The notes beneath the pieces are model-generated. The model was not told where the DNA came from and did no database searches. It saw nothing but the letters and a program-made list of their open reading frames with translations. A stretch of DNA of 64,000 nucleotides from Allodiplogaster sudhausi (taxonomy: Eukaryota; Nematoda; Chromadorea; Rhabditida; Diplogasteridae). Every line of letters starts with the position of its first letter. The first letter of the stretch is position 1. Shown here one piece after another: positions 11,087 through 31,510 of this stretch. The DNA lies in the NCBI GenBank assembly GCA_945643635.1, contig CALZFC010000042.1, positions 3,700,501-3,764,500 of the forward strand, read 5' to 3'. A program made the translations under genes and the position numbers.

Positions 11087-12553
11087 CTTTAATTGGAATC
11101 TGAAAAGAAGTTTGTCATCATTCTCTCTTGTCTCTGCTCATTTCTCTCCGTCACGCTTTGCTTCGATTAGCGAACAGCCGGTGAGAGCTTATTGGGAGAA
11201 GGGGACTCGGCGGGGGCGGGGCTTATAAGGACTACTGTAAATGGAACCCATGGGGATTTCAGTATCCAGGGCAGCCAAACAAGGAGGGAGTGGGAGTTGT
11301 GGTAGTGTTAAAGTTAGTGGTGGGAGGAGAGAGTGTACGTGTGTAGAGAGAGACAGATGAGGTTTGGTGGGAGAAGAACTGACTTTTATCTGGCAGTTGC
11401 TTGCATTCATCAACAATGCTGCAAACCTTTTGCAAGAATCCAAATAGCAATCCCTTGAAATGATATAATTGCTTTGTTTCATGGCCCGCTTATATTTAGT
11501 TATAGAAAAATTTTAATTTAGTTGATTTGGAAACGGGTGAACTGTTTTTGATAACTCAATTATCTGATCGTAATTGTAAGTGTAGGAGGAGGATAGACGA
11601 AGGAAGGTTTTGTTCTGAATGGTTCATCAGCTTTAAAATTATGACCGTAGGAATTCATTGCGATGCAAACATACTTTATAGACAAATTGATATGATCGGC
11701 TTACGAATGATTAAGTATGAGCACCTTGAACATCTTAAACAAAGAGACTCATCGATCTCCTATTACGATAACATATCATATATGATAAAATAGAATGAAT
11801 AAGAAAATCGTCGCTGGTAGAGTGGTCCACGAGGTATGGCGAAGTTGAAAGGGAGAGCCAGAGGGGCAGCAATCTGGGAGGGGCGGAGGGTGAAGGGATA
11901 TCGGAAGCTGCTTCTCGCTCGCCACTGATTGCCGGAGGGCCAAACAAGGCTCCCTCTCCCTCCCCTGCCCCCCTCCCGATTAGCCCTCCTTGTCTTCCTC
12001 TCCTCCCAGGCACCTGATCACATTTGCATTGTCTTTGCCATCCAGTCTTCAGCAAGCATCCTCTGCCAACAGGCTATCTCTTTTCTCCCATCATTCTCTC
12101 TCTAAGTTCCTAGCCCTCTCTCTCTCTCTCTATCTATCTATCTCGTTCGCTCTCTCTCTCCCTCTCTCTCTCGCCCTCTCTCTCTCTCTTATTCTCAAGC
12201 TCTCCAACAATAGTCTTTTACTACACCTCCTTATCACCTACGCTACGGCTAGATTTATGTCAAAATCTTAAAACCTAAATCAAAAATTAAAAACAAAATG
12301 AGTTGTGCAATTCGATTGTGATATTAGAAGAGGATTTCATGAGCGATAAAAGTGTAGTAAAAAGAAGACAAATGGAAGAATGAAGGCGACTGTCTCTCAT
12401 AAAAGCGGATTCGCTTCGCACTCTTCAAGTCTCTGCTATTCTCTTTGTCAAGAGGGAATCAGTCGGGGCAGCCGCCTCTCCATTCTACTGTAGTGCCTCT
12501 CAATCGACGCAATCAACAAGTGTGAGGGTGAGAGAGGGGGGGGGAGCGAGAGA

Positions 12554-12556
<3 letters not shown>

Positions 12557-12620
<64 letters not shown>
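12557..12620. repeat. Long near-perfect (GA)n microsatellite
   Basis: About 32 uninterrupted GA units, one of the purest dinucleotide tracts in the window, in intergenic DNA. Confidence 0.97.
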
Positions 12621-12621
<1 letters not shown>

Positions 12622-13017
12622 AAGAGTGGACGTCGGTTGCTGCCCTCTCGATGCTTTCTATGGGTGCGTTTCTATGTCTCCCTCTCCATCCCAAGTCAAG
12701 ACTACACCAGCTGTGCCAAGCAGCCTCCTCCCACTTCCTGCCAAACCACAATCAATTCCGGCACTCGAGTTCCCTCTCAAAGTGATCCCGGCGTTCCATG
12801 AAATCTAACAAGAAGTCAGGCAAAGAACCAGTGAAAATGATCTCTTTAGTAGAAAGGAAGGAATATCTGGCTAGAGAGTTGGATTGAATGTACGTTAACA
12901 GAAGAAGAGATGGCCCAAAGGTTCAAAGTCGCCCGTCCCTTCATTATGAAGGGGTGCTAATTGGGGAGAGCGAGAAGTGAAAACACTTCAGATTGGCAAA
13001 GCGGCAGCATTAGGACG

Positions 13018-13020
<3 letters not shown>

Positions 13021-13063
<43 letters not shown>
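13021..13063. repeat. (GA)n microsatellite
   Basis: About 21 GA units between the NK2 and CHMP5 genes. Confidence 0.97.
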
Positions 13064-13066
<3 letters not shown>

Positions 13067-13503
13067 GGCAGGGACGGGAACGAGAAGCATCAACGGGGAC
13101 GGTTAGGAGCTCTCGTGGGACTGTGAAATGGCAGCAGTGCCAGTCCGTACTCTTCCTTGTGAATCCTTTACCATACCCATACCATAACAGCTTGTTGAGA
13201 GGGCTCGACTGAATGAACTACACTTTACTGAGAAGATGGTACGGCCGCCTATTCCACCGCGAAGATACGCAAGAAGAGCGAGTATATACAGGAGGAATAG
13301 TCACCGAGCATCAGAATATAACAGTCATGCTTACTACAATACAATGGTTTAGAACAGATTCCAATACATTTCGTTCGGAAAAAGGATACGCAGGTGTTTC
13401 AATAAATGTAATAAAAATAGCAGAAGAAGTCATTATATTAACAAAAATTAAAGAAATAATTCCAAAAATCCATTCAAGGAGCGGAATGTAGAGAGGCCTA
13501 ATG

Positions 13504-15341
13504 CTAGGCAGGAATCTTTGGAAGTCCGAACTCGTCAACATCCACCCCTTCCGACACCTAAAGAACAATATCTTCTTTCGCTGGGAGAAAAAGAAACTAT
13601 ATTGAATAACATCACAAAACAATTGTATAAAAAACAATAATAAATGATCAGGGATATGAAATGGAAAAGAAAAGCGCGCCTTGCTGGAAGTGGGCTTCGT
13701 GGTTGGGACACCGGGAGCATTGAGAGCATCATCCAAATACTGCGTGTCTGTGTCCAACTCCCCCAGCTCATCGCTAAGCATATTCAGCTCCGCTTCCAGA
13801 TCCGCCTCGTCCACCTAGACAGTTAATAACTTTACATTGAAGAACAAAAGAGAATACTTGGATCTCAGCTCACATTTATTTGCATTCGAACTTTTCCTTA
13901 GAATGATGTGTAGTCTTATTGCAGACAACAACTCAACATTAGAATAATTATTCGAATTTCGATATTAAGAAGCCTTGAATTAAACCTCCACTCGAAAATT
14001 CAGTGAGATTGCCTGGAACGTCCGAATGCAAGAATCCTTATCCCCATATCAGCGTCGGTACAACCACCGATACTTTTATAGGAATAGAAGTAAATTATAG
14101 AACCGAACATTAACATATTTTTACCAGATGGCGAACAATATCCATTCCAAAAGGAGAAAACCATAGAGAAGTAATAGAACTGGCATAGTCTGGAGTGTCG
14201 TACTGGCGAGACATCGCTTCTTGGATCTCATTGTTCATCTCAAGCATGTCCTCCATTTCGTCTTGAAGATCCTCGATCTTGTCAATGTTAATCTTTTTGT
14301 ATTCCTGCTTCATTGTCTTCAGACCATCCTTCATTGCGGACACAGTAATCTAAAAAAAAACATTTGTCATGAGATATTGTTTAACTAATATGCAATAGGC
14401 AAGCATTATTATGAAACGGATTATAGTGGCACTTCTAAATAATGAGAGAGCATTGTTTAGAGTGGGATAATTTAGCACAATATTGAGAATAGACAGGAAA
14501 CATTCTCGGAAAAAAACGCCACGAGTACTTGAAGGATTATATTGTTAGAAAAGAGAGGGAGAAGCTGTACCTGAGTGTCTTTCATTCCTTGGATGGCGAA
14601 ATTGCTCTGATCCATGTTGAATATCTGCTGATCAAGTTGTCCTTTCTGTGACTCGTACATTCTCTTCTGCTTCAAGAGCCTGTAATCATTTTCTATACTG
14701 CTAAGAACAGAAGTTTTTAATTAATTTTAAGAAAAAAAAATCAGGTTCATTCTTTTGCTGCCCATTCTCATAAGGTACTCAAAAAAACGTTGAAGCGGAT
14801 ATCTTACCTCAAAGCCTTTTGTTTGACGAGATTCTTACTCGGTCCTTCGCGCATTTTCGCCATTTGATCACGCAGCTTCACCAGCTCAGCATCCAATGTG
14901 GCTGAACATTCAAACACTTAAACTTAAAGCGCTACATTAAAAGCATAGATCACCAATTAATTTCTCTTCTTTCATCATAAAATGCCCAAGAAATGCTGTC
15001 GTTAGTTAAAGTAAAAACTCAATTTATGATACGATAATCTTGTTGAATCAGAATCATTGTCAAAAAAAGATGATTGCAGTGCAGAAGGCTCATTTGGAAT
15101 GAATAGCAATTTCTAAACATCGTCAACTACATTCGTTACAAATTTAGCTGCATTTTTTCTGCTTTAAAAAGCGAAGAAGAGTGCGAGAAAACAATCAAAA
15201 TGATGTATGTTGTGTATGAACATCTTGAAACTTACAAATCTTCTTGTCGATATTGCCTGTGCGTTCCTCGACTTTGGTTATGGCATCGGAAAGATTAGGT
15301 GGCGGCTCCTTCTTGGCGCCACTTCCAAAAATACGCTTCAT
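13504..15341 (-). CDS. CHMP5: CHMP5 / Vps60, ESCRT-III subunit
   Basis: Six exons: 15236-15341, 14808-14901, 14571-14679, 14185-14349, 13680-13814 and 13504-13557. They give 220 aa, as against 219 in human. The protein starts [17 protein letters not shown] and has the Snf7 helices ([64 protein letters not shown]). An acidic segment ([20 protein letters not shown]) follows, and the conserved tail is [15 protein letters not shown]5 acts late in ESCRT-III, recruiting LIP5/Vta1 and Vps4 in multivesicular-body sorting. Two of its five introns begin with GC (TAT then GCCAGT; AAG then GCGCGC). Equal spacing to the human protein across both junctions supports them. It diverges from the PP4R3 gene across 766 bp. 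Confidence 0.95.
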
Positions 15342-16107
15342 CTAAAAAAAATAATTAACAAAACCCGAAATTCAATTTGGTTTTCCGTCAAAATTCGTTT
15401 CTTAAAATATTTTGAATGAACTTCGAATTGCGAAGCACTCGATGGATAGAAGAGAAATATAAACGAATGAAATCTTACAGCACATGCTCTTGAGAAATTC
15501 TTCAGATCAGAGTGTGCACGCTTATCGCTGACTCACCGAGTAGAAATAACTATCTTCGAATTTAGCGCGTTAAATCTGGACGATGAAGTCGTGCTAGGAC
15601 CTCTTTTAGAATGCTTGACATGCGGCTCCCGCGCGTCGCGTATGCGGCACGGCCTTTTTTTACTTTTAAAACATTAAAAACGAATTAAGTGTTGTTGTTA
15701 TTCGTCGATGGGTAATCCATTTCGGACGAGAATGATAGCTGAAGGGAATTTACAGGCGTGTTCCGCAAGTGCTGAATTGAATTGAGCGATGCAAAGATCA
15801 CGAAAGTAGTTCTAGTGATGGCAGTTGTGCCTTTTCGTTTACCTTCCGGGGTCGTGCTTGTTTCCAAATGAGTCGTGCTTGTTTGATTTGAACGCAATAG
15901 CGAATCACCTCCCCCCAATTGTATCTCTCGACATGTTGCACGTGACTCCGTTGTGACTTGTTCCGTGCTCCAGTTTGATCAATGACGTCATTCGCGTTTG
16001 GCTTTTTGCCAAGAATATTTTACTGCAATGAGCATTTTAAGGAAGTTTTTCAGATGAGTCAGTGAAGAAGAACACCGCAACTGCTAGCCAAACCAAACAT
16101 CGTCATA
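15342..16107. promoter_or_regulatory. Shared upstream region of CHMP5 and PP4R3
   Basis: These 766 bp separate the divergent start codons of two housekeeping genes and so should contain both promoters. No TATA box or known element was identified. A minus-strand frame at 15685-15918 is present but has no recognisable features. Confidence 0.4.
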
Positions 16108-23828
<7,721 letters not shown>

Positions 23829-25116
23829 ACATTCTTTCTCTCCCTTTCTTCCTTACTAATAACTAACTGCTTGATGTCGGATCCTCGCCTTCTCCTATTT
23901 ACTGCCTCATTATGAAACTCAAGATTATTCCATACTATGATATTCCTCGTCTTGAATCAATTTCTTCTTCACTGACGACTTGTCTCTAAAGCGTTGTTTT
24001 AATTGTACTTTTGAATGAGGAGATTTCTATTCCTCTCCTTCTCGGGTTCTTCATTGTAGCTTCACGTCTATGAGCAGCATACAACGTTATCACTAATATA
24101 TCATGTAGGGATTGTCTATTCATCAATGGCGGTAGTAAACTCTGCACAAACTTCATTGAAACTTTTATAGTAATTGGGTCGGTGTAGAGATGATGCTGCT
24201 AATAGGAAAAGGGCATCTTTTGTCAAGGTGCGGGGTCGACTTGAAGGCTTGAATGTGTGGAACGAGGCAGCTGCTGTACTTGGAAGATGAACACTGACAA
24301 GGAAGTACGAGCCGTGCATCTTCCACGCATTCGGCTTGTTCTGAGAACTCTCGACATCATATTCCTTTTTGTGCATTTTGCCCTATCTACAGAGCAGTTA
24401 GAGTTTGTTTCATGTAATTATATCGAACTATAAAATGGTCTATTCTAAATGAGAAGGAAGGAATCGTAAAGTGCAATCTATATCTTCGGCAGAGCTGGAA
24501 TTGACAGCGAAAGAGTCAATGAGAGCAGAGCTGCGTTGACGGTGACGCCTATCGTTGGGGTGGAAAGTGATTGGGAAGGTTGTGCGGAGTTGAAAGTAGA
24601 CTGAGGGAGTGGGTTAACGTAGGCGAGAGGAGACCGTTCCCGCCTCTCCGCTTTCCAAGCGGAAAAAGCCTTAGCCGGTTCTTGTCAATTACCCCGAGGC
24701 AGTGGAACACCACTGGCTCAGCTAATTTGTCACAAATGCACATTGGAAGCATAAGAGGCTTCTTCAGTGACCCTGACGGTACATCCAAGGCACTCTTTTC
24801 ATTCTCAAGCTGTTCTCCATCTCATTACATTTGACATTTGAGAGGAATTAGGCAGACTGTTAGACTCTTGTGTTTCATGGGAAGAATTGACTAGACTTAT
24901 CGCTTGGGGAGTATGCCTTGCTCTCATGTTTTTTGCTACTTTTCTAAGAGCCGCGAGAGATTCGAGTTGTGATAATGAGGAAGAAGAGGCAAAAGGACGC
25001 GGGCCAAGTGAACAACTCAACGGAGTGGAGAAAGGAGATGGCAGCAGATAAGGACAGCGGTGCACTCTATTCCACAAGTTAGTTACTGTCAGCTATTGAA
25101 ACAGAAAAACGAGGGA

Positions 25117-25169
<53 letters not shown>

Positions 25170-26139
25170 GAGCGCGAGAAAGAAAGGGGGAGAGCGAGGT
25201 CTCCATATCTTCACGGCACCGTCACACAAACAGTCGAGGCCGGCAGCCTTGTACTTGTGAAGCTAGAGGAACACCACCCGCTGTGTTTCTCTCTTTCTCT
25301 AGTCTTTTTCTCGGTCTCTGGCCCTTCCATTTCTTTTCTTCAACACTCTTTTTTTTTCTCTGCACCACCTTACCAGCTTTCTCCATCCGCTGTCTCTCTC
25401 CACTGTCTTTTGACTCTCTCTCCCTCCTAGTTGTTTCACTTTCTTTTCTCTCTCACTACCCCTCTCCTCTCACTTGTAACGTATTCTCTCTCCCTCTATA
25501 ATTCTGAGACTTGCCTTCTTTCCTTAAAACCTCTGCCTTTCCCCCTTTGGATGTGCCTGAGGCAATCTCACTCGGCCTTGTGGTTGGGAGTGTTTCTGGC
25601 TTTCTCTGGTCGCTTTCACCGGCTCATCTCTCAAAATGTACCGGTTGTCTTCCCTTTTTGGCGGGTCTCCAGTCCCTTCCTGTAGAATCGCCTTTGCCAC
25701 TTCGATTTCCTCCTCGAACTACGACCCTTTCCATTCTTCTTCTTCTCTCTCGTCGTTCCATAACGAGCCATTGAAAGTTCTTACAGTAAGGTAATCTCCC
25801 CCCCCCCCTTCCTTGAGTGAGCTCTCAGCCCAACTCAACCTCCCTCTCTCTCTCTACTTTGTATTCTCGGATCGAGAGCTGCGAGCTGGAACCGGCTCTC
25901 TGCCTCGGCTGCTTTTTATCTTCCTCATGCTTTACCTCTCCCCTCCCTCCTCCTCTAAACCTTTCCATTCCCTCTTCCTTAATTGGCTTCTCAATTTGGC
26001 CCCGCCCCTTGGAGGTCACCTCTCAGGCGGGAGCCTCGATGGTTGCATTGCCCTCTGCAGTGGCTGCTTGAGTGGCACGAGTGTCTCTCTCTCTCTGTTC
26101 AACTGCCTCTCCCTTTGCAGTTGCCTCTCTGGACTGAAG
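23829..26139. other. Spacer with unassigned open stretches
   Basis: Minus-strand open stretches at 24116-24376 (KPNAWKMHGSYFLVSVHLPS), 24549-24788 (KPLMLPMCICDKLAEPVVF) and 24805-25077 (LESLAALRKVAKNMRARHT) have protein-like composition. I could not join them in phase or recognise a family. They may be exons of an unknown minus-strand gene. A GA tract at 25121-25175 and CT-rich DNA at 25280-25500 fill much of the rest. Confidence 0.3.
25121..25175. repeat. (GA)n microsatellite
   Basis: GA repeat with a few interruptions in intergenic DNA. Confidence 0.95.
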
Positions 26140-27430
26140 ATGGCCCTCCGCCCTGAGCTCATCGCTTCCTTCGTCGTGGTTGGCCTCGCCGCCCTCGCTC
26201 AGGCTGCCTCTGACTCCTGCTACATTAATGACTCGGGTTAGAACAGAAACAACCTTTTCGGGGAGATGGCTGTTCATCTCTCTTCTGCCTTTCTATGCCG
26301 TCTCCTTGATCTCGTCTCTTCTTCCCCTCCCGGTCCAAGCACTGAACTGGTGTATGGACTCGCTATCAGCTCCTATTATCCTCTTCCATTCAACAGCTCT
26401 TCCTCTCTCGCCCTGATCTCTATACTTATCTTTTTCTCTTCTCTTCTCCTCTCTCGCCCTGATCTCTCAACTTCTCTATTTCTCTTCTCTATCTGTCTCT
26501 CCTCTTTTTCTCCATCACTTTCCACCATTCAAGGCATCCTCACCATCTCTTTAGCCTGATCGCTAATTTGGGAGCGTTAGGCATCTTTTTTACTGAGCAA
26601 GATTTCCAGATATTTCTTTTATGGACCCTGTTGGGGATTTAGTGTCTTAATGAATTCACAATTTCAAGAGCTGCATAACAGAAATCGTAAACTTAAAAAA
26701 AAACACGGATATGGAGAATATCTCTTCTGCCCATGTGATTTTTTCATGTTGAAGGTAGGACAAGGGTCAGGATTATATCACTCCGACTGTTCTTCTTGCT
26801 TGCTCAATTACCAAGGCAGCGTAAAGCAAAAAAAACATTTTATGCCCATTAGCTAAGAATGCAAACGAAGGTGAAAAGACATGGCAATAAGGGAAAGTGA
26901 AAGAAAAAGGAAAGAAACTGAAAGGGGGACAAAGCAAATGGGAAAGAGCAGGATATGCCACTGATCTGGCTGAAGGGTTAGTGTGACGTCATGATAATGG
27001 TTAGCAGAATTAAGATATATTCGAATTACCAACATTACATTAGGATTCGATTATAGAGAACAAGCTATCATACTTTCTCTCTATCTCCCTCTCACTACCT
27101 CTCGGTCTCTCTCTCTCCCTCCCTCCCTCTCTCTTCCACTCTCTCTTCCTCTCTCCCTCTCTCTCTCTTTCTGTCTGTCTCTCTCTCTCTCTCTCTAGCA
27201 TCTTGTATGTCTTATGAAGAAGAAGAGAGAAATGAAAGAAGAGATTGAATTGTTCCCCATCCTTGTCCGTCTTCATTCCCTCTTTTAAAGGCTTCACTTG
27301 CTGCGACAAGGAACTGGAGTCTGCGATGAAGTCAGCGATGGCTGGTCGAGATCTCCTCTCTTCGGCTGATGCCATTCAGAAGGGAGCTCAAAAGTAGGAC
27401 TACTGTATTCTATGGAATTCCTCTCTCGTC

Positions 27431-27483
<53 letters not shown>

Positions 27484-27930
27484 GTCCTATCACAGTTCTT
27501 TCCCTAATATTTTTCTTTATAATTTTCTTTTTCACTTTCGCAAGATATTATTGTTTTTTCTTACCATTAGTATTCTTATTGAGATTGAACAGTTTCATTC
27601 CAATTGTTTTAAATTATTAATTAATTTGGATTTAAATTATTAATTGTATTTTTATTTTTATTTTCACCACCAAAAATTTATTTATTACTCAAGTTCAAAA
27701 TGTAAGCAAATGTATATTGAGCTAAAGAAGATTGCACGTTTAGATCTCTGGGCGGGAAGTTCGAGACCGTCGTGGCCCTCGACGATTTCGCGTACAAAAG
27801 TCACTTCAAGGTCAGTGTCTCTTTTTCAACCAATTCATTCTCTTTCTTCCTCTTCATTCATTCTTCTCAGGAGGGAAAGACCTGCAAGATCGAGAAGAAC
27901 GGGCAGTACGCTCTTGCCTGGCAGCCCTGA
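26140..27930 (+). CDS. Secreted ground-like domain protein (nematode family)
   Basis: Four exons: 26140-26236, 27291-27393, 27744-27810 and 27871-27930. They join in phase to 108 aa. Residues 1-22 form a signal peptide (ASFVVVGLAALAQA). The mature part is a ground-like domain: CYIND then GFTCCDKELESAMKSAM, ADAIQKGAQKSLGGKFETVV, the DDFAY block, and TCKIE near the end. The CC pair, the aromatic-D-F-A-Y block and the last cysteine fit this family, which includes the short hedgehog-related secreted proteins of nematodes linked to cuticle and moulting. This is the main evidence that the DNA is nematode. Intron 1 is about 1 kb, unusually long here, and contains CT tracts. Intron 2 carries a (CT)n tract at 27438-27481. 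Confidence 0.85.
27438..27481. repeat. (CT)n microsatellite in the ground-like gene intron
   Basis: CT units with one TTT interruption inside intron 27394-27743, in sense orientation. Confidence 0.95.
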
Positions 27931-27999
27931 GAGGAGAAGAAGTTGCTCTTCTCCTCCCTCTCTCTTCTACACTCTTCTGTCCCTTTTATCACTTCTCTG

Positions 28000-28039
<40 letters not shown>

Positions 28040-28855
28040 CGCTCTTCGCTTTTCCTTTCTGTCCTCTCTCTCGCAAAATTCTCCTCTAAGTCATTTTATT
28101 TGCACTCCTCATTATCTCAATTTAACTTCTTGAAATTTTAGTTGCCAACCCACCCAACACTCCCTTGCCTTGAGTAGTTCCAGCCCAACTCAAAACTCGA
28201 GCATATCATGTAGGATTGATTCATCGCGTTCAACAGTAGCATTATTACATATCTGCTTGTCTTACTTAATTATTATTTTCTTACGCCTTTTATTCTCAAT
28301 AATTTGTTTGCTTATTTTAATTTTAATATTGGCTGTAGCTTTCATGTGAATAGCGATCGAAGAACTCTGCTTTTCCACGTAGACAATCTTTGTTTCTTCC
28401 CATGCGGTTTTTTTGGATTCATAAACATTAGAATCTACAGTAGAATAATCAAGCGAATCACACGGGCACAGGAGAAGATTCGCATCGATTTTGATGAAGA
28501 AAAGACACAGGAGAACTATTATATTTGTTAATGGAAAAGACTCAGAAGAGAGAATGAGGTAAAAGCGATTGCTATGAATGCCATATGAGTGATAATATGA
28601 AATGTATGCAGGATTGATGTTGTGAAATGATTGACTTATCAGTAGCTATTTTATTCACAGTATCAATATAATTAACAAAACATACGTACAATGTTTACAA
28701 ATATGTACAGACACGGCGAAAAGATATCGTTCGTAGAGCGAGTAGTGGATATGAAGAGGCAGGAACAAAGAGACTGGATGGGGTGGAAAAAGACCCGAGT
28801 AAATGGCGGTTAATCACTGTCAAGATAAGAGAAGATTTTAGTGATTACGGAGTCG
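27931..28855. other. Convergent spacer, 3' ends only
   Basis: This separates the stop codons of two convergent genes. It contains a CT tract at 28008-28035 and A/T-rich DNA. No exon is supportable. Confidence 0.5.
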
Positions 28856-30862
28856 CTAGAACTTTCGAGAGAACTTTCTTCTGATACCGTAGCCAGGGAG
28901 AGGGCCGGCAGCGGGAGCAATGGGGCGAGGGGGAGCGAGGACTGCTGGGACAGGAGGGGGAGGGGGTGGACCGAGGGGCGCGTCCATCACAGCCGCACCT
29001 GGCACTGGGCCAGCGGGGCCTGGCGGGCCAGCGCCGCAGCCAGGGCCGTCGCACTGCGTGTAAGCACCGCTGCCGCCACCGCCACCAGGGGCAGCTCCAG
29101 CATCTTTCTGGGGCCTGCCGCCTCCCGCGTATCCACCAGGGGGCGACTGAGCAGCTCCGCCACCACTACCTGCATACGCTCCAGCAGGAGGTGGGCCTCC
29201 TCCACTCCCGCTGCCGAATCCACCAGGCGCAGCACTTCCACCGCCGTACCCGCCGCCTTGAGGGGGTCCTCCGGCTCCACCCTGAGGGGGTCCGAAAGCT
29301 CCACCCTGAGGTGGTCCGCCAGCTCCACCCTGAGGTGGTCCGCCTGCACCTCCAGAAGGAGGTCCTCCCCCTCCACCACCGCCGCCATTATATCCTCCTC
29401 CTCCTCCTCCTGCTCCTCCAGATCCTCCTCCTCCTCCGGTAGAAGGTGGACCAATCGGTGGCCCTTGGAATGGAATGAAGAAGGTCGCAGTCGCCGGACC
29501 GGGGCCGGCAACAGGTGCAGGAGTGGTCGGAGCAGCTCCTCCGCCCATATCTCTTCCAACACCTCCGGAATAGCCTCCAGATGGAGCGCTACCCGCTCCT
29601 CCCCCTCCTCCAGGGAATCCTCCCCCTCCTCTGGATGGAGCTCCCCCTCCACCCCCTGGGAATCCTCCCCCACCTCCGGATGGAGCTCCCCCTTCTCCTC
29701 CTGGGAATCCTCCCCCACCTCCGGGTAAAGCTCCCCCTCCTCCCCCTGGGAATCCTCCACCGCTTCCGGTTGGCGCTCCTCCCGCCGGTGCTCCTCCAGC
29801 ATACCCGCCGCCTCCGCCTGCCGCTCCTGCACCGGGATATCCGCCGCCAGATGGTGGTACGGACATGTCTGCTTGAGGTGCTCCTCCGGGATATCCTCCC
29901 GGTCCTCCGGCTCCTCCTCCACCACTAGATGGATATGAGGGTGCGGGAAAGTCGGAGGCTGAAGGTGCTGGAGGGGGGCCTCCCATGCCGCCCCCGGGTT
30001 GCGATGCTCCTCCCATGTATCCGCCAGCGCCACTTCCTCCGAAGGCTCCTCCTGTTGCCGGTGCTCCTCCGCCCGGATATCCTCCGGCAGTGGGTGCTCC
30101 TCCGCCCCCGCCCGGATATCCTCCGGCAGTGGAAGATCCTCCGCCTCCTCCGCTGGGATATCCACCCCTCATATCACCTCCTGGTGCTGGTGCTCCCATA
30201 TATCCGCCTGGGGCGGGGGCTCCGCTGCCCATGTAACCGGAAGGGGACGGAGCTCCTGCAGGGAAGCCAGCGGGTGCAGAGGCTCCTCCGGGATATCCTA
30301 CAGCCGCAGCCCCGCCTCCGGGTGCGGCATCTGCTCCTCCCATGTAGCCCCCCATGGCGGCTGCTCCTCCAGCTCCGGCATACCCTCCTGATCCTCCTGC
30401 CACGTTGCCGCCAGGCGCCGGTACCCCTCCTCCCATGTATCCTCCTGCTCCTCCAGGATATCCTCCAGCCGCAGTTCCATCTCCGCCAGGAGCGAGAGCT
30501 CCTCCAGGATATCCGCCTCCGGCAACAGCGAAGCCTCCCGAGGGCGGGGCAGACGGAGGGGGCGGAGGGACGATCGGAGCCTGCGGAGGAGGAGCAGCCG
30601 GAAGAGCGGCTGTCATATACATCGGAGGATCTGCCGGGGGAGGAGGAGGGGGTGGGGCAGAGGGAGCTCCTCCGCCGTACACTGCCTGCAAACACAAGAA
30701 TTGCTTTCTCTTCTCGCACAACTAATCAGATTAGTCAGCTTTCTAGATCAGGAAATAAGTCAAAAGAAGAATGAACGCAAGAGAGAACAAGAGAAAGTTA
30801 AAGAAAGTGAGATTGAGAGTGGGAGAGAGAGAGGGACAGAGAGAGAGGGAGGGAGAGAGAGA

Positions 30863-30904
<42 letters not shown>

Positions 30905-31196
30905 AGGGAGAGAGGAAAGAGAGAGAGGGAGAGAGAGAGAGGGAAAGAGAGAGAGAAGGAGGGAGAGAGCAAGACGCATGTAAATAGGCTTATGTGTGCT
31001 GAAGACGAGGGACAGCTCGACAGAGCTTGCAAAAAAGTGGCAAGCGAAGGTGTCCGCGTGTGTCCGTTGATCTGTTTTGACAACGAAACGGGAAGGCGTT
31101 CAGGGGAAGGCATATAGTGAGAGAGTGTGAGAAAGAGAGAGAAAGACAGAGATTGCGAGAACGAGAGAAAGAGTGCGAGGAATAAAGAAAGAGAGA

Positions 31197-31231
<35 letters not shown>

Positions 31232-31470
31232 ATTGGCAAGAGAAAGAGAATACATACGTCGAAAGGACAACGAAGAAGAGAGAAGAAAGGTTTTGCAAGG
31301 GAGAAGAGTATCAGAGAGATCGAAAGGAACACACTATGGTAGAAAATTGAGATGCAAGGAAAAGAATGAAATTTTTTGAAAGCAAAGCTGACTAGAGAGA
31401 AAGATGAGAAAGAGAGAGAGAGAGGGAGAGAGAGAGAGGGAGAGAAAGAGGTGAAGAAGGACAGAGACAG

Positions 31471-31510
<40 letters not shown>

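Larger units (their letters stand above)
11087..13503. other. Spacer upstream of the NK2 gene
   Basis: This 2.4 kb stretch must contain the NK2 promoter. It holds a CT tract at 12115-12190, a long GA tract at 12557-12620 and another at 13021-13063. Minus-strand open frames at 11735-12055 and 11189-11482 have no recognisable domain and no phase-compatible partner, so I do not call them genes. Confidence 0.4.

Noticed and set aside
28841..30774. Long open frames on the opposite strand and in other frames over the glycine-rich exon (up to 392 codons)
   Set aside because: Gly/Pro codons shifted or complemented give stop-free Arg/Ser/Leu or Glu/Leu-rich frames. Only one frame joins a signal-peptide exon in phase.
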